This document shows, in pieces, positions 44,001 through 53,039 of a stretch of DNA of 64,000 bases (its first letter is position 1; every line of letters starts with the position of its first letter). Made by a program: the position numbers and the translations under genes. A model generated the notes under the pieces. The model saw only the letters and a program-made list of their open reading frames with translations. It had not been told where the DNA came from and did not search any database. Origin of the DNA: Fructilactobacillus carniphilus (GTDB taxonomy: Bacteria; Bacillota; Bacilli; Lactobacillales; Lactobacillaceae); assembly GCF_024029675.1 (NCBI RefSeq), contig NZ_CP097121.1, positions 62,001-126,000 of the forward strand, read 5' to 3'.

Positions 44001-44048
44001 ATACTCCACGAAAATTAGATTATAATTAATTTTCGTGGAGTATTTTTT
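44001..44048. terminator. Terminator at the end of the retron island, 17-bp perfect stem
   Basis: ATACTCCACGAAAATTA (44001-44017) pairs exactly with 44027-44043 around a 9-nt loop, followed by T6 on the plus strand. It can end plus-strand transcription from the retron, and possibly pepX from the other side. Confidence 0.9.
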
Positions 44049-44099
44049 GCATGTTTACATTTATAATATTTTATAGTTTGAATTTTTTGAATATTTTTA

Positions 44100-46442
44100 C
44101 TATTGGGGCAGGTGGATTTGGGCATTCTTTGTTTGCAACTGGTAATTAATTGCCTGCCGGTTTCGGTTGGTCATCATGAAGTCGGTGGCATAGAGAACCA
44201 CGGCTAAGTGCCGGTCTTTCGGTAAATGGTAGTAGACCGGTTGAAAATCCAAATGCAATTGGTAGAACTTTCCGGGGTCAATCGTTTCCGTCACAGCCGG
44301 ACTGGTCCGATTTTGCAGGTTGAGGTGGACCCGGGAAATAATTTTGTGGTCACTCGGGAACTTTTCCAGTTGAAACTCGCGGATGTCATCTCGATACCAT
44401 TGGTACCCTAAGGGCAGGCCTCGGGGAGCCGAAACGGTCGGGGCGGGCTGTAAGCGACGGGCGTTCCCCACGTCCAGGAGGACTGCACTCAACATTCCCA
44501 CTGGTTGATCACTGCTGACGGCGACGTCGAGGGTGACGGTTCCGTTGATGGTGAGTTCGTGATCAAGGTTTAACAGAGCCACCGTTCGTTGCGGATCCAG
44601 CTCCTGGTCAGCCAAACTGAGCAGTTTTTGTTCCCACTGCTCGGGATGCGTGCTAAAGGTGTGGAATTGGTCCTCAGAGTAGGATTGCGTCCAGTGCTGG
44701 CGATTAAACTGTAACGAATGTTTCGTGGGGGCCTTTGTGAGCCAGTTGGGTTGAGCGTGCCAGGTTTCGGGAGTGACGTTGTCTTGCACAATTACTGCGG
44801 GCACAGTCTCGTCTACCCCGTTTTCCACGCCGGCCAGCTTGTTGCTGAGCCACAGATTTACCAAATCGGAGTAGTCAAAGGACGGAAAGGCGTTTAGGTA
44901 CATGTGTTGACCCTGGTGCAGAATCAGTTTTTTACTAATCGGAAGTGCTTGAATGTCCTGCCAAAAGTGACCGGCATTCTTGAGCTTCACGTTCCAATCG
45001 TTTAAACCGTGAACTAACAGCACGTCGGCTTGCACCCGTTGGTCGTGGTTGCGGTAGTTACGGTCGTCCCAGAACTGGTTGTAGTTGCCGGTCTGACGCT
45101 CTTGACCCGTTTTCAGGTCCTGCAGTTGCTGGGTAAAGGCCGGCTTGGTTCGGAGTTCATCTCCGGCACAAAGACTGCGCGAGAAGGTTTCACCGGCCAG
45201 CACGTCGGCATCCTCACCTTGAAAACCACCGGGGGCCACGACCAATCCGTTTTCGCGGTAGTAATCGTACCAGGACGAAATGGCGGCCTCTGGAATGATG
45301 GTTTTTAGACCAGGAACTCCGGTCGTGGCGGCGGCAATCGCTAACGTTCCCAGGTAAGAACGGCCGGTCATTCCGACGGAGCCGTTACACCAGTCGGCTT
45401 TGATGGTGATGCCATCGGTTCGGTTGGTGAAGGCCCGACGGTCGCCGTGGAGCCATTCGATTACCGCGATGGTACTAGCAGTTTGGTAGGGATCACCACA
45501 GGTTTGCAGGCCATCCGAATCAATTGTTCCGATCCCAGCCGCATACACGCTGGCAAAGCCTCGGGGTAACAAGAAATCGTTGAGGGTGTAGCCCGGATGG
45601 GGTTCATGAGTTAAGGTGGCGTCGTTAGCCTGGCCGTGGACAGCGTGGGCTTGTCCTGATGTTAAGGTCACGGTCGGTTGGGGCTGAAACTGACTAGCGG
45701 GTTTGGGTTGTAAATCTACGTTCACGTCGTGGGTGAGCTGTTCACCCAACGTTTCGTTAATGCCCTGGTCGTAGGGAGAAGCAGTGTAGACCGCCGGGAC
45801 TGGCGTTAAGGCGTCGGGACGAGTGATTTCAACTTTCAGCAGGTCAGTTTGGCCGTCTTTATCGGAGTCAAAATCCGTTTCCACAAACACAGTTTCGTAG
45901 TGAAAGTCCCGGACGTTGAAAACGGCCTGGGCCTTGCCATTGAAGTACAGCGGATGCTGGTGGTCAAACTGCGCTTGGATAAAGTAGCCCTGGGTCGCTA
46001 ATTGGTCGAGGTAGGTTAAAACCTGCGGAGTGTGCGTGGTGAGCAGCTGATACCAAGCGCGCTCTAATGAATCAGCATCCGTAATTTCAGGTAGGGGTGC
46101 AAGGCCTAACTGTTGCCAACTGGCCTGGGGCGTTTCCGCTTTAAAATCGGGACCGACCTGAAAGCCCAGTAACTGGAGGCCGATGAGAGTGAAAATTTCG
46201 GTCGTCAGGGGTTGGTCGTCAGTGAAGAATTGCGCTAGGGTAGTGGTGGGAGTGGCCAGGTACTGGTTGAAATGGTCTAACAAGGCCTCCCTAGTAGTGT
46301 AGTGCCAGTGCGCCTTTTGTAAGTAAGCCCAGAGCATCTCCTTGAGTGGCGCCGGGGTAACAGCAAAGCCGACGTCTGCCAGTTCTTGCTGGATTTGGGC
46401 AAGTGGAACGTTCGTAAGTTGGGCAAATTGGTTGATTTTCAT
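44100..46442 (-). CDS. pepX: Xaa-Pro dipeptidyl-peptidase PepX
   Basis: A 780-residue cytoplasmic serine peptidase releasing X-Pro dipeptides, needed to use proline-rich peptides such as casein. It has the PepX layout: an N-terminal domain (about 1-150), the alpha/beta-hydrolase core with nucleophile Ser362 in GMTGRSYLGT, an acid in HGLNDWN, a His in HQGQHMYL, and a C-terminal beta domain. GGAG precedes the ATG. It is monocistronic. Confidence 0.95.
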   Translation of the reverse strand: MKINQFAQLTNVPLAQIQQELADVGFAVTPAPLKEMLWAYLQKAHWHYTTREALLDHFNQYLATPTTTLAQFFTDDQPLTTEIFTLIGLQLLGFQVGPDFKAETPQASWQQLGLAPLPEITDADSLERAWYQLLTTHTPQVLTYLDQLATQGYFIQAQFDHQHPLYFNGKAQAVFNVRDFHYETVFVETDFDSDKDGQTDLLKVEITRPDALTPVPAVYTASPYDQGINETLGEQLTHDVNVDLQPKPASQFQPQPTVTLTSGQAHAVHGQANDATLTHEPHPGYTLNDFLLPRGFASVYAAGIGTIDSDGLQTCGDPYQTASTIAVIEWLHGDRRAFTNRTDGITIKADWCNGSVGMTGRSYLGTLAIAAATTGVPGLKTIIPEAAISSWYDYYRENGLVVAPGGFQGEDADVLAGETFSRSLCAGDELRTKPAFTQQLQDLKTGQERQTGNYNQFWDDRNYRNHDQRVQADVLLVHGLNDWNVKLKNAGHFWQDIQALPISKKLILHQGQHMYLNAFPSFDYSDLVNLWLSNKLAGVENGVDETVPAVIVQDNVTPETWHAQPNWLTKAPTKHSLQFNRQHWTQSYSEDQFHTFSTHPEQWEQKLLSLADQELDPQRTVALLNLDHELTINGTVTLDVAVSSDQPVGMLSAVLLDVGNARRLQPAPTVSAPRGLPLGYQWYRDDIREFQLEKFPSDHKIISRVHLNLQNRTSPAVTETIDPGKFYQLHLDFQPVYYHLPKDRHLAVVLYATDFMMTNRNRQAINYQLQTKNAQIHLPQ

Positions 46443-46565
46443 GGCTGATTCTCCTTTGGCACCGGCTGAAGCCTAAAACAGATTTAATTTCATCGGGTTA
46501 GGAATAGTGTAGAATAATTAGAGGTGAGATGGAAGTTTAATTCAAGCAATGGGAGTAATGGAAGA

Positions 46566-47732
46566 ATGGTAAATTTAATTGATGCAGTGCAACCAAACGT
46601 CATTCAAACCCAGTTATCGGATATTTATGGGTTTAGTGAACAATTGGCGCAGATTCCGGACCTCGTGTCGTTAACGATTGGGGAACCGGACTTTCCGACC
46701 CCAGAACACGTCAAAAAAGCGGGGATGGCAGCCATTGCAGCTGACGAAAGTCACTATACCGCCACTTGGGGCCGGATTGGCACCCGAACTGCAGCTGCGA
46801 ACTACCTGAAACAGCGCTACGACGTCGACTATGACCCGGCAACGCAGGTCGTCATCACGAACGGGGTTACGGAAGCGATGTATGCAACGTTAGCAACCTT
46901 CGTGGGCAAGGGTGACGAGGTCTTACTACCGACGCCTGCCTTTCCCGTGTATGACTCGTTAGTGGAACTTAACGAGGGAAAACTGGTGGAAATTGATACC
47001 CAACCCGATGAATTTTTATTAACTCCAGAACGGTTACAAGCCACTCTGGATGCTCATCCCCACGCTAAGGTGTTAATTGTGAACTTTCCGTCTAATCCGA
47101 CTGGACGCAGTTATTCAACAGCACAAATTCAGGCACTAGCAAAGGTAATTTCCCAAACAAACTTGGTGGTGGTTAGTGACGAAATTTACAGTGAATTAAC
47201 TTACACCGGCCGGCACGTTTCGCTTGCGAAGTATTTACCGGACCAAACCATTTTGTTTAACGGGTTGTCCAAATCCCACGCTATGACTGGTTGGCGGATT
47301 GGGGTTGCTGCTGGACCGGCCCCGGTGATGACTGAAATTGCCAAGGTTCGCGAATTAATGTCTACTTCCGTGATGACCGCAGCCCAGGTGGCCGCCGAGG
47401 AAGCCTTTGGCAACGGAATGGATGATGCCGCCCCGATGCGCGCGGAGTACGAACGCCGGCGGGACTACGTGTACAACGAATTTACGCGCTTGGGCTTTGC
47501 CTGTGAGAAGCCCCAGGGAGCCTTTTATCTCTTTGCCAAGATTCCGGAACGTTTCCATTTGAACAGTGCTGCTTTTTGCCAGGACGTGGCGAAGACAGTG
47601 AAGGTTGGCATGATTCCTGGTTCAAGTTTTGGCGCCGGGGGCGAAGGCTACGTGCGAATTAGCTATGCCACCAGCATGAGCAACCTAGAAGAAGCCATTC
47701 GACGGTTGCAAAGTTATTGTGACGAACATTAA
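46566..47732 (+). CDS. Class I/II aminotransferase (PLP-dependent)
   Basis: A 388-residue fold-type I aminotransferase. SNPTG is at 176-180, and the PLP-binding Lys236 in FNGLSKSHAMTGWRIG. The N-terminal LTIGEPDFPTPEHVKKA and C-terminal Arg in GYVRISYA are typical of the aspartate/aromatic/PatA subgroup. The ATG at 46566 begins MVNLI, as in relatives; an upstream in-frame start at 46524 adds 14 unlikely residues. Substrate not determined. Confidence 0.85.
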   Translation: MVNLIDAVQPNVIQTQLSDIYGFSEQLAQIPDLVSLTIGEPDFPTPEHVKKAGMAAIAADESHYTATWGRIGTRTAAANYLKQRYDVDYDPATQVVITNGVTEAMYATLATFVGKGDEVLLPTPAFPVYDSLVELNEGKLVEIDTQPDEFLLTPERLQATLDAHPHAKVLIVNFPSNPTGRSYSTAQIQALAKVISQTNLVVVSDEIYSELTYTGRHVSLAKYLPDQTILFNGLSKSHAMTGWRIGVAAGPAPVMTEIAKVRELMSTSVMTAAQVAAEEAFGNGMDDAAPMRAEYERRRDYVYNEFTRLGFACEKPQGAFYLFAKIPERFHLNSAAFCQDVAKTVKVGMIPGSSFGAGGEGYVRISYATSMSNLEEAIRRLQSYCDEH

Positions 47733-47745
47733 TTAATGACATAAA

Positions 47746-47781
47746 AAAAGAAGCGTTTCGCAGTTGCGAAGCGCTTCTTTT
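47746..47781. terminator. Bidirectional terminator
   Basis: AAAAGAAGCGTTTCGC and GCGAAGCGCTTCTTTT (one G-U) around AGTT, between the convergent aminotransferase and ldh genes. Confidence 0.95.
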
Positions 47782-47791
47782 GGTAACTAGC

Positions 47792-48787
<996 letters not shown>

Positions 48788-48827
48788 CTAAATTATAACA
48801 TTGAAAGTGTTACTTTTCACATTCAAT

Positions 48828-48841
48828 TGCAACCGTTTTCG
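48828..48841. promoter_or_regulatory. cre-like sequence upstream of ldh
   Basis: TGCAACCGTTTTCG matches 12 of 14 cre positions and lies about 30 bp upstream of the ldh -10 box, where CcpA could activate. Weak match. Confidence 0.35.
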
Positions 48842-48923
48842 TGGTGGTAATCCGTGAATTAAAAATAATTATGGAAGAAACGATTAGAGGAACTCTGAGT
48901 CTGAAAAAAGTTGGGGAAAAGTG

Positions 48924-48952
48924 TTGACGATTTTTCGATCTGATGCTATGAT
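48924..48952 (+). promoter_or_regulatory. Promoter of the tRNA operon
   Basis: TTGACG (48924-48929), 17-bp spacer, TATGAT (48947-48952). RNA start expected near 48959, about 38 bases before the first tRNA. Confidence 0.8.
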
Positions 48953-48996
48953 TTAATAGTTGTCAAAACGATGTAATTGTTTTGCTTCTCATTTAT

Positions 48997-49069
48997 GGAA
49001 GATTAGCTCAGTTGGGAGAGCGTCTGCCTTACAAGCAGAGGGTCACAGGTTCGAGCCCTGTATCTTCCA
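48997..49069 (+). tRNA. tRNA-Val (anticodon TAC)
   Basis: A complete cloverleaf with acceptor GGAAGAT/ATCTTCC and loop CTTACAA. No CCA is encoded. Confidence 0.97.
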
Positions 49070-49075
49070 TTACAT

Positions 49076-49148
49076 GAGCCGTTAGCTCAGCCGGTAGAGC
49101 ATCTGACTTTTAATCAGAGGGTCGGCAGTTCGAACCTGCCACGGCTCA
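49076..49148 (+). tRNA. tRNA-Lys (anticodon TTT)
   Basis: Acceptor GAGCCGT/ACGGCTC and anticodon loop CTTTTAA. Confidence 0.97.
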
Positions 49149-49173
49149 TTTGTAAATGTAAAAATAATAACAT

Positions 49174-49256
49174 GCGGACGTGGCGGAATTGGCAGACGCG
49201 CTAGATTTAGGTTCTAGTGTCTTAGCGACGTGGGGGTTCGAATCCCTTCGTCCGCA
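49174..49256 (+). tRNA. tRNA-Leu (anticodon TAG)
   Basis: Acceptor GCGGACG/CGTCCGC, anticodon loop TTTAGGT, and a long variable arm as expected for Leu. Confidence 0.96.
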
Positions 49257-49268
49257 TCCATTATTTTT

Positions 49269-49342
49269 GCCGACTTAGCTCAGTTGGCTAGAGCGCGTCA
49301 CTAGTAATGATGAGGTCGGAGGTTCGAGTCCTCTAGTCGGCA
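49269..49342 (+). tRNA. tRNA-Thr (anticodon AGT)
   Basis: Acceptor GCCGACT/AGTCGGC and loop CTAGTAA. An A at the wobble position would need conversion to inosine or superwobble reading. Confidence 0.95.
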
Positions 49343-49346
49343 CTAT

Positions 49347-49418
49347 GCGGAAGTAGTTCAGTGGTAGAACGCCACCTTGCCATGGTGGAGGTCGCGGGTT
49401 CGAATCCCGTCTTCCGCT
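49347..49418 (+). tRNA. tRNA-Gly (anticodon GCC)
   Basis: Acceptor GCGGAAG/CTTCCGC, anticodon loop TTGCCAT, discriminator T. Confidence 0.97.
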
Positions 49419-49433
49419 TTTTTATATGTTTAT

Positions 49434-49519
49434 GCCGGGGTGGCGGAATTGGCAGACGCACAGGACTTAAAATCCTGCGGTCAGTAATGACCGTACCGGT
49501 TCGATCCCGGTCCTCGGCA
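49434..49519 (+). tRNA. tRNA-Leu (anticodon TAA)
   Basis: Acceptor GCCGGGG/CCTCGGC, loop CTTAAAA, long variable arm. Confidence 0.96.
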
Positions 49520-49524
49520 TTTAT

Positions 49525-49598
49525 GCACCTATAGCGCAATTGGATAGAGTGTCTGACTACGAATCAGAAGGTTGCAGGTTCGACTCCTGCTAGGTGCA
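49525..49598 (+). tRNA. tRNA-Arg (anticodon ACG)
   Basis: Acceptor GCACCTA/TAGGTGC and loop CTACGAA; the A is normally deaminated to inosine by TadA. Confidence 0.97.
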
Positions 49599-49604
49599 TT
49601 TGTT

Positions 49605-49678
49605 CGGGAAGTAGCTCAGCTTGGTAGAGCACCTGGTTTGGGACCAGGGGGTCGCAGGTTCGAATCCTGTCTTCCCGA
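49605..49678 (+). tRNA. tRNA-Pro (anticodon TGG)
   Basis: Acceptor CGGGAAG/CTTCCCG and loop TTTGGGA. Confidence 0.97.
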
Positions 49679-49700
49679 TTTAACTTATATAGATTAAAAA

Positions 49701-49729
49701 CATTGGCTAATGGTAGTCAATGCTTTTTT
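49701..49729 (+). terminator. Terminator of the tRNA operon
   Basis: CATTGGCTA with TAGTCAATG (one G-U) around ATGG, then C and T6. Confidence 0.9.
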
Positions 49730-49760
49730 GTATAGTTAATGGTTTTAAAAGGCCCTTTGC

Positions 49761-49808
49761 TTGTTATTTGCTGTGGATATTATATAATTAAAGTCAACAT
49801 TAGTCAGA
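49761..49808 (+). promoter_or_regulatory. ctsR promoter with CtsR operator
   Basis: TTGTTA (49761-49766), 16-bp spacer, TATAAT (49783-49788). Overlapping the start site is a CtsR-type heptad direct repeat, AGTCAAC-ATT-AGTCAGA (49792-49808), close to the family's RGTCAAA-NAN-RGTCAAA. CtsR would repress its own operon until heat or protein stress. Confidence 0.8.
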
Positions 49809-49814
49809 GACGAG

Positions 49815-50297
49815 ATGAGAGATATGACACATCACAGCATGTCAGATACAATCGAAGAATATTTAAAGCAATTGTTACTTAGTGCGGATACGGCAGAAGT
49901 GGAAATCAGACGTTCAGATATTGCTGATCACTTTGACGTGGTCCCCTCTCAGATTAATTACGTGATTAAAACGCGGTTTACGCTGCGGGACGGCTACGTC
50001 GTGCAGAGTAAGCGGGGTGGTGGTGGTTACATTCGGATTGAACAAATTGACCTAGCGAGCGACACGGACGTGTTTGACCAGTTAGTGGCTTCCATTGGCA
50101 CCCGAATTACCCAAAAGGACGAAGAAGACATTTTAACCACCCTTTATAACAACGGGTTACTTTCAACCCGCGAAGTTAACATGATTTCTTCCATCTTAAC
50201 TCATGAAGCAATTGCAATTACTAATGCTGAAACCGAAGAAAAAGTACGAGCAAACGTGCTAACCGCTCTGTTGAGTCGGTTACGGTACGAATGCTAA
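49815..50297 (+). CDS. ctsR: Heat-shock repressor CtsR
   Basis: A 160-residue repressor of class III heat-shock genes. The N-terminal winged helix carries VEIRRSDIADHFDVVPSQINYVIKTRFT, and the glycine-rich wing KRGGGGYIRI, which senses heat and receives Arg phosphorylation in Bacillus. The exact start is uncertain: ATG at 49815, 49824 or 49839 are all in frame and the ribosome site is weak. First gene of ctsR-clpC, behind its own operator. Confidence 0.95.
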   Translation: MRDMTHHSMSDTIEEYLKQLLLSADTAEVEIRRSDIADHFDVVPSQINYVIKTRFTLRDGYVVQSKRGGGGYIRIEQIDLASDTDVFDQLVASIGTRITQKDEEDILTTLYNNGLLSTREVNMISSILTHEAIAITNAETEEKVRANVLTALLSRLRYEC

Positions 50298-50316
50298 CCG
50301 AAAGGAGACTTACTTT

Positions 50317-52782
50317 ATGGCAGATTCATTGACTCCGAGTGCTAAACGAGTATTAAACATTGCGCAGGATCAAGCGCGGAGCTTTAAGCACCAAGCGGTG
50401 GGAACCGAACACCTCCTGCTGGCGCTAACGCTAGAAAAAACTGGAATTGCCTACGAAACTTTGACGCAGCTCTCAATTACAGATCAAGATGTTTTTGAAG
50501 AAATCGAACAACGAGTTGGCTACGGAAATTTGGATGCAGAAGAGACCACGTACCTAAGTTACTCGCCCAAGATGCGGGAAATCATTGCCTTGGCCGCCCG
50601 GATTGCGCAACAATATGGAAGCCTAAAGGTCGGACCGGAACACCTGTTGTTAGCCTTAACGACTGACGAAAAGGGAGTTGCTGCCCGAATCATGGCCGGA
50701 CTTGGTACTACCCCTGAAGAAGTTCGCAAGATTACGATTCGTAAGATGGGCGTACCGGATCAGGGTGTGGGCGCCGCGCGCGAACAACAAAACGAGGAAA
50801 GCCAAACCCCTACGTTAGATTCATTGGCAAAGGACTTGACTAAGACGGCTCGCGATGGTCAACTGGATCCAATTATTGGGCGGAGCTGCGAAATCAAACG
50901 GGCCATCCAAGTCTTGAGTCGCCGGACGAAGAACAACCCCGTTTTAATTGGAGAACCAGGGGTTGGAAAAACCGCAATTGCAGAAGGACTAGCCCAAAAG
51001 ATTGTCCAAAAGAAAGTTCCAGAAGAAATGTTGAACAAGCGGATTATGATGCTGGACATGGGTTCCTTAGTGGCTGGCACTAAGTACCGGGGTGAATTTG
51101 AAAATCGGTTAAAGAAAGTGATCAACGAAATTCAAACTAGCGGGAATGTAATCCTGTTTGTGGATGAACTACACACCTTGATTGGGGCTGGTGGAGCTGA
51201 AGGAGCCATTGATGCTTCGAACATCTTAAAACCGGCATTAGCCCGGGGCGAACTCCAAATGATGGGGGCCACTACTCTAGACGAATACCAAAAACACATT
51301 GAATCGGATGCAGCGTTAGAACGGCGGTTTGCCACGATTCAAGTCAATGAGCCATCAGTACAAGAGGCGAAAGAAATTCTGCGCGGGTTACGACCGAAAT
51401 ATGAGGAACACCACCACGTGCAAATCACAAACGGGGCCATCGATGCCGCCGTGGACCTATCTAACCGCTACATTAGTGACCGCTTTCTGCCGGATAAAGC
51501 CATTGACCTAATGGATGAAGCAGCCGCTAAAGTTCGCATTGACGAACTGCAGGGCACGAGTCCGGTCTTGAAGAAACAACAAGAATTAGAAGAAGCCCGG
51601 CGCGACAAGGATCAAGCCATCGAAGACCAACGCTTCGACGACGCCGTTTCCATTCGGGCACACGAGCAAGAGTTGGAACAAGAGTTAGCCAAGCTGCAAA
51701 AGCAAAGTGACCAACAACGGCAACGTGAAAACAACGAGCACCAGTACAATTTACGCGAAACTGCTGAAGATGTGGCCCGGATTGTGGCTGAGTGGACGGG
51801 GGTTCCAGTTACGAAGCTCCAGAAATCTGATACTGAACAGCTGATTAACCTTGAAACGCAATTACACAAACACGTCATTGGCCAAGACCAGGCCGTTTCG
51901 GCAGTGGCGAGAGCCGTGCGACGGGCCCGGAGTGGTTTGAAGGATCCAAACCGGCCGATTGGGTCGTTCCTCTTCTTGGGACCAACCGGGGTTGGAAAAA
52001 CGGAACTGGCCAAGCAACTAGCTGCCACGATGTTTGGCTCGGCGGACGACATGATTCGGGTCGACATGAGTGAATTCATGGAAAAGTACTCGACTAGTCG
52101 GTTGGTGGGGTCTGCACCTGGTTACGTGGGCTACGACGAAGGTGGTCAATTGACCGAAAAGGTGCGGAATCACCCGTACTCAGTGGTTCTACTTGACGAA
52201 GTTGAAAAGGCCCATCCCGACGTCTTTAACATGCTACTGCAGGTCTTAGATGATGGGTACCTGACTGATTCAAAGGGGCGCAAGGTTGATTTTCGCAATA
52301 CGATTATCATCATGACGTCGAACCTGGGGGCCACGGCCTTGCAACAGCAAAAGACGGTTGGGTTTGAAACGGACCAGACGCGAAACCGTGATCGGGAAAT
52401 GAAACAGGTCATTGATGAACAAGTCAAACAGTTCTTCCGGCCGGAATTCTTGAACCGGATTGACGAAACGGTTTACTTCCACTCCCTGACTAAGTCAGAA
52501 CTGCACCAAATTGTGAAGTTACTGACGCACAAGCTGGTTACCCGGGTGGAAGCCCAGGGTTACGAACTTCGCTTAACCCCAGCAGCCATCGACGCTGTGG
52601 TGGCCAAGGGTTACCAACCAGAATACGGAGCTCGGCCGTTACGGCGGGCCATCCAAACTCTGATTGAGGATCCGTTGAGTGAAGACCTCTTAGCTGGTAA
52701 ATTCGAAAAGGGCGACCGGATTACAGTCGGTGCGCGGAAAAACGAAATTACCATTACTAGCAAAGCTCCCAAACTAGTTTAA
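50317..52782 (+). CDS. clpC: ATP-dependent protease ATPase subunit ClpC
   Basis: An 821-residue Hsp100 unfoldase that feeds substrates to ClpP. Two Clp N-repeats (about 1-145), first AAA domain with GEPGVGKT (212-219), a middle UVR-type coiled coil rich in Gln/Arg/Glu (about 410-480), and second AAA domain with GPTGVGKT (555-562). GDDGYL-type segments and a C-terminal D2 small domain follow. ATG after AAAGGAG, 19 bases from ctsR. Confidence 0.96.
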   Translation: MADSLTPSAKRVLNIAQDQARSFKHQAVGTEHLLLALTLEKTGIAYETLTQLSITDQDVFEEIEQRVGYGNLDAEETTYLSYSPKMREIIALAARIAQQYGSLKVGPEHLLLALTTDEKGVAARIMAGLGTTPEEVRKITIRKMGVPDQGVGAAREQQNEESQTPTLDSLAKDLTKTARDGQLDPIIGRSCEIKRAIQVLSRRTKNNPVLIGEPGVGKTAIAEGLAQKIVQKKVPEEMLNKRIMMLDMGSLVAGTKYRGEFENRLKKVINEIQTSGNVILFVDELHTLIGAGGAEGAIDASNILKPALARGELQMMGATTLDEYQKHIESDAALERRFATIQVNEPSVQEAKEILRGLRPKYEEHHHVQITNGAIDAAVDLSNRYISDRFLPDKAIDLMDEAAAKVRIDELQGTSPVLKKQQELEEARRDKDQAIEDQRFDDAVSIRAHEQELEQELAKLQKQSDQQRQRENNEHQYNLRETAEDVARIVAEWTGVPVTKLQKSDTEQLINLETQLHKHVIGQDQAVSAVARAVRRARSGLKDPNRPIGSFLFLGPTGVGKTELAKQLAATMFGSADDMIRVDMSEFMEKYSTSRLVGSAPGYVGYDEGGQLTEKVRNHPYSVVLLDEVEKAHPDVFNMLLQVLDDGYLTDSKGRKVDFRNTIIIMTSNLGATALQQQKTVGFETDQTRNRDREMKQVIDEQVKQFFRPEFLNRIDETVYFHSLTKSELHQIVKLLTHKLVTRVEAQGYELRLTPAAIDAVVAKGYQPEYGARPLRRAIQTLIEDPLSEDLLAGKFEKGDRITVGARKNEITITSKAPKLV

Positions 52783-52786
52783 AACG

Positions 52787-52820
52787 AAAGCCTAACGGTC
52801 CTAGGATCGTTAGGCTTTTT
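52787..52820 (+). terminator. Terminator of ctsR-clpC
   Basis: AAAGCCTAACG pairs with CGTTAGGCTTT (inner TCC/GGA extends it), followed by T5. Confidence 0.92.
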
Positions 52821-52822
52821 GG

Positions 52823-52851
52823 TTGACGACGATTAATTAACGTTGTATACT
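52823..52851 (+). promoter_or_regulatory. rpoB promoter
   Basis: TTGACG (52823-52828), 17-bp spacer, TATACT (52846-52851). Gives a leader of about 180 nt. Confidence 0.8.
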
Positions 52852-52880
52852 ACAGAAGTATTGACTATGAATTGAAATGT

Positions 52881-52959
52881 GTGATTGCGATCTATTGTCC
52901 GCAATTACGTTTATACGAAGCCAAAAATAAGTAAATGAACTTATTTTTGGATTTTTTTT
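52881..52959 (+). promoter_or_regulatory. rpoB leader: stem followed by terminator-like hairpin
   Basis: Stem 1 is GTGATTGCG (52881-52889) with CGCAATTAC (52900-52908). Then CCAAAAATAAGT (52921-52932) pairs perfectly with ACTTATTTTTGG (52939-52950) around AAATGA, followed by T8 (52952-52959). This has the form of an intrinsic terminator 80 bases before the rpoB start, suggesting attenuation of rpoBC. No riboswitch core was recognised. Confidence 0.7.
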
Positions 52960-53039
52960 GCTTAAATTTAGGGTAAATCCCTAATTGTAATCAAATTGTA
53001 ACATTTCGGTTCGCAAGATTTATAAGGAGGGTGAACAAC

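Noticed and set aside
48790..48996. rRNA gene remnants before the tRNA cluster
   Set aside because: No 5S- or 23S-like sequence recognised; only the ldh and tRNA promoters.
53031..53039. GTG start for rpoB
   Set aside because: It touches the Shine-Dalgarno; TTG at 53040 has 9-base spacing.
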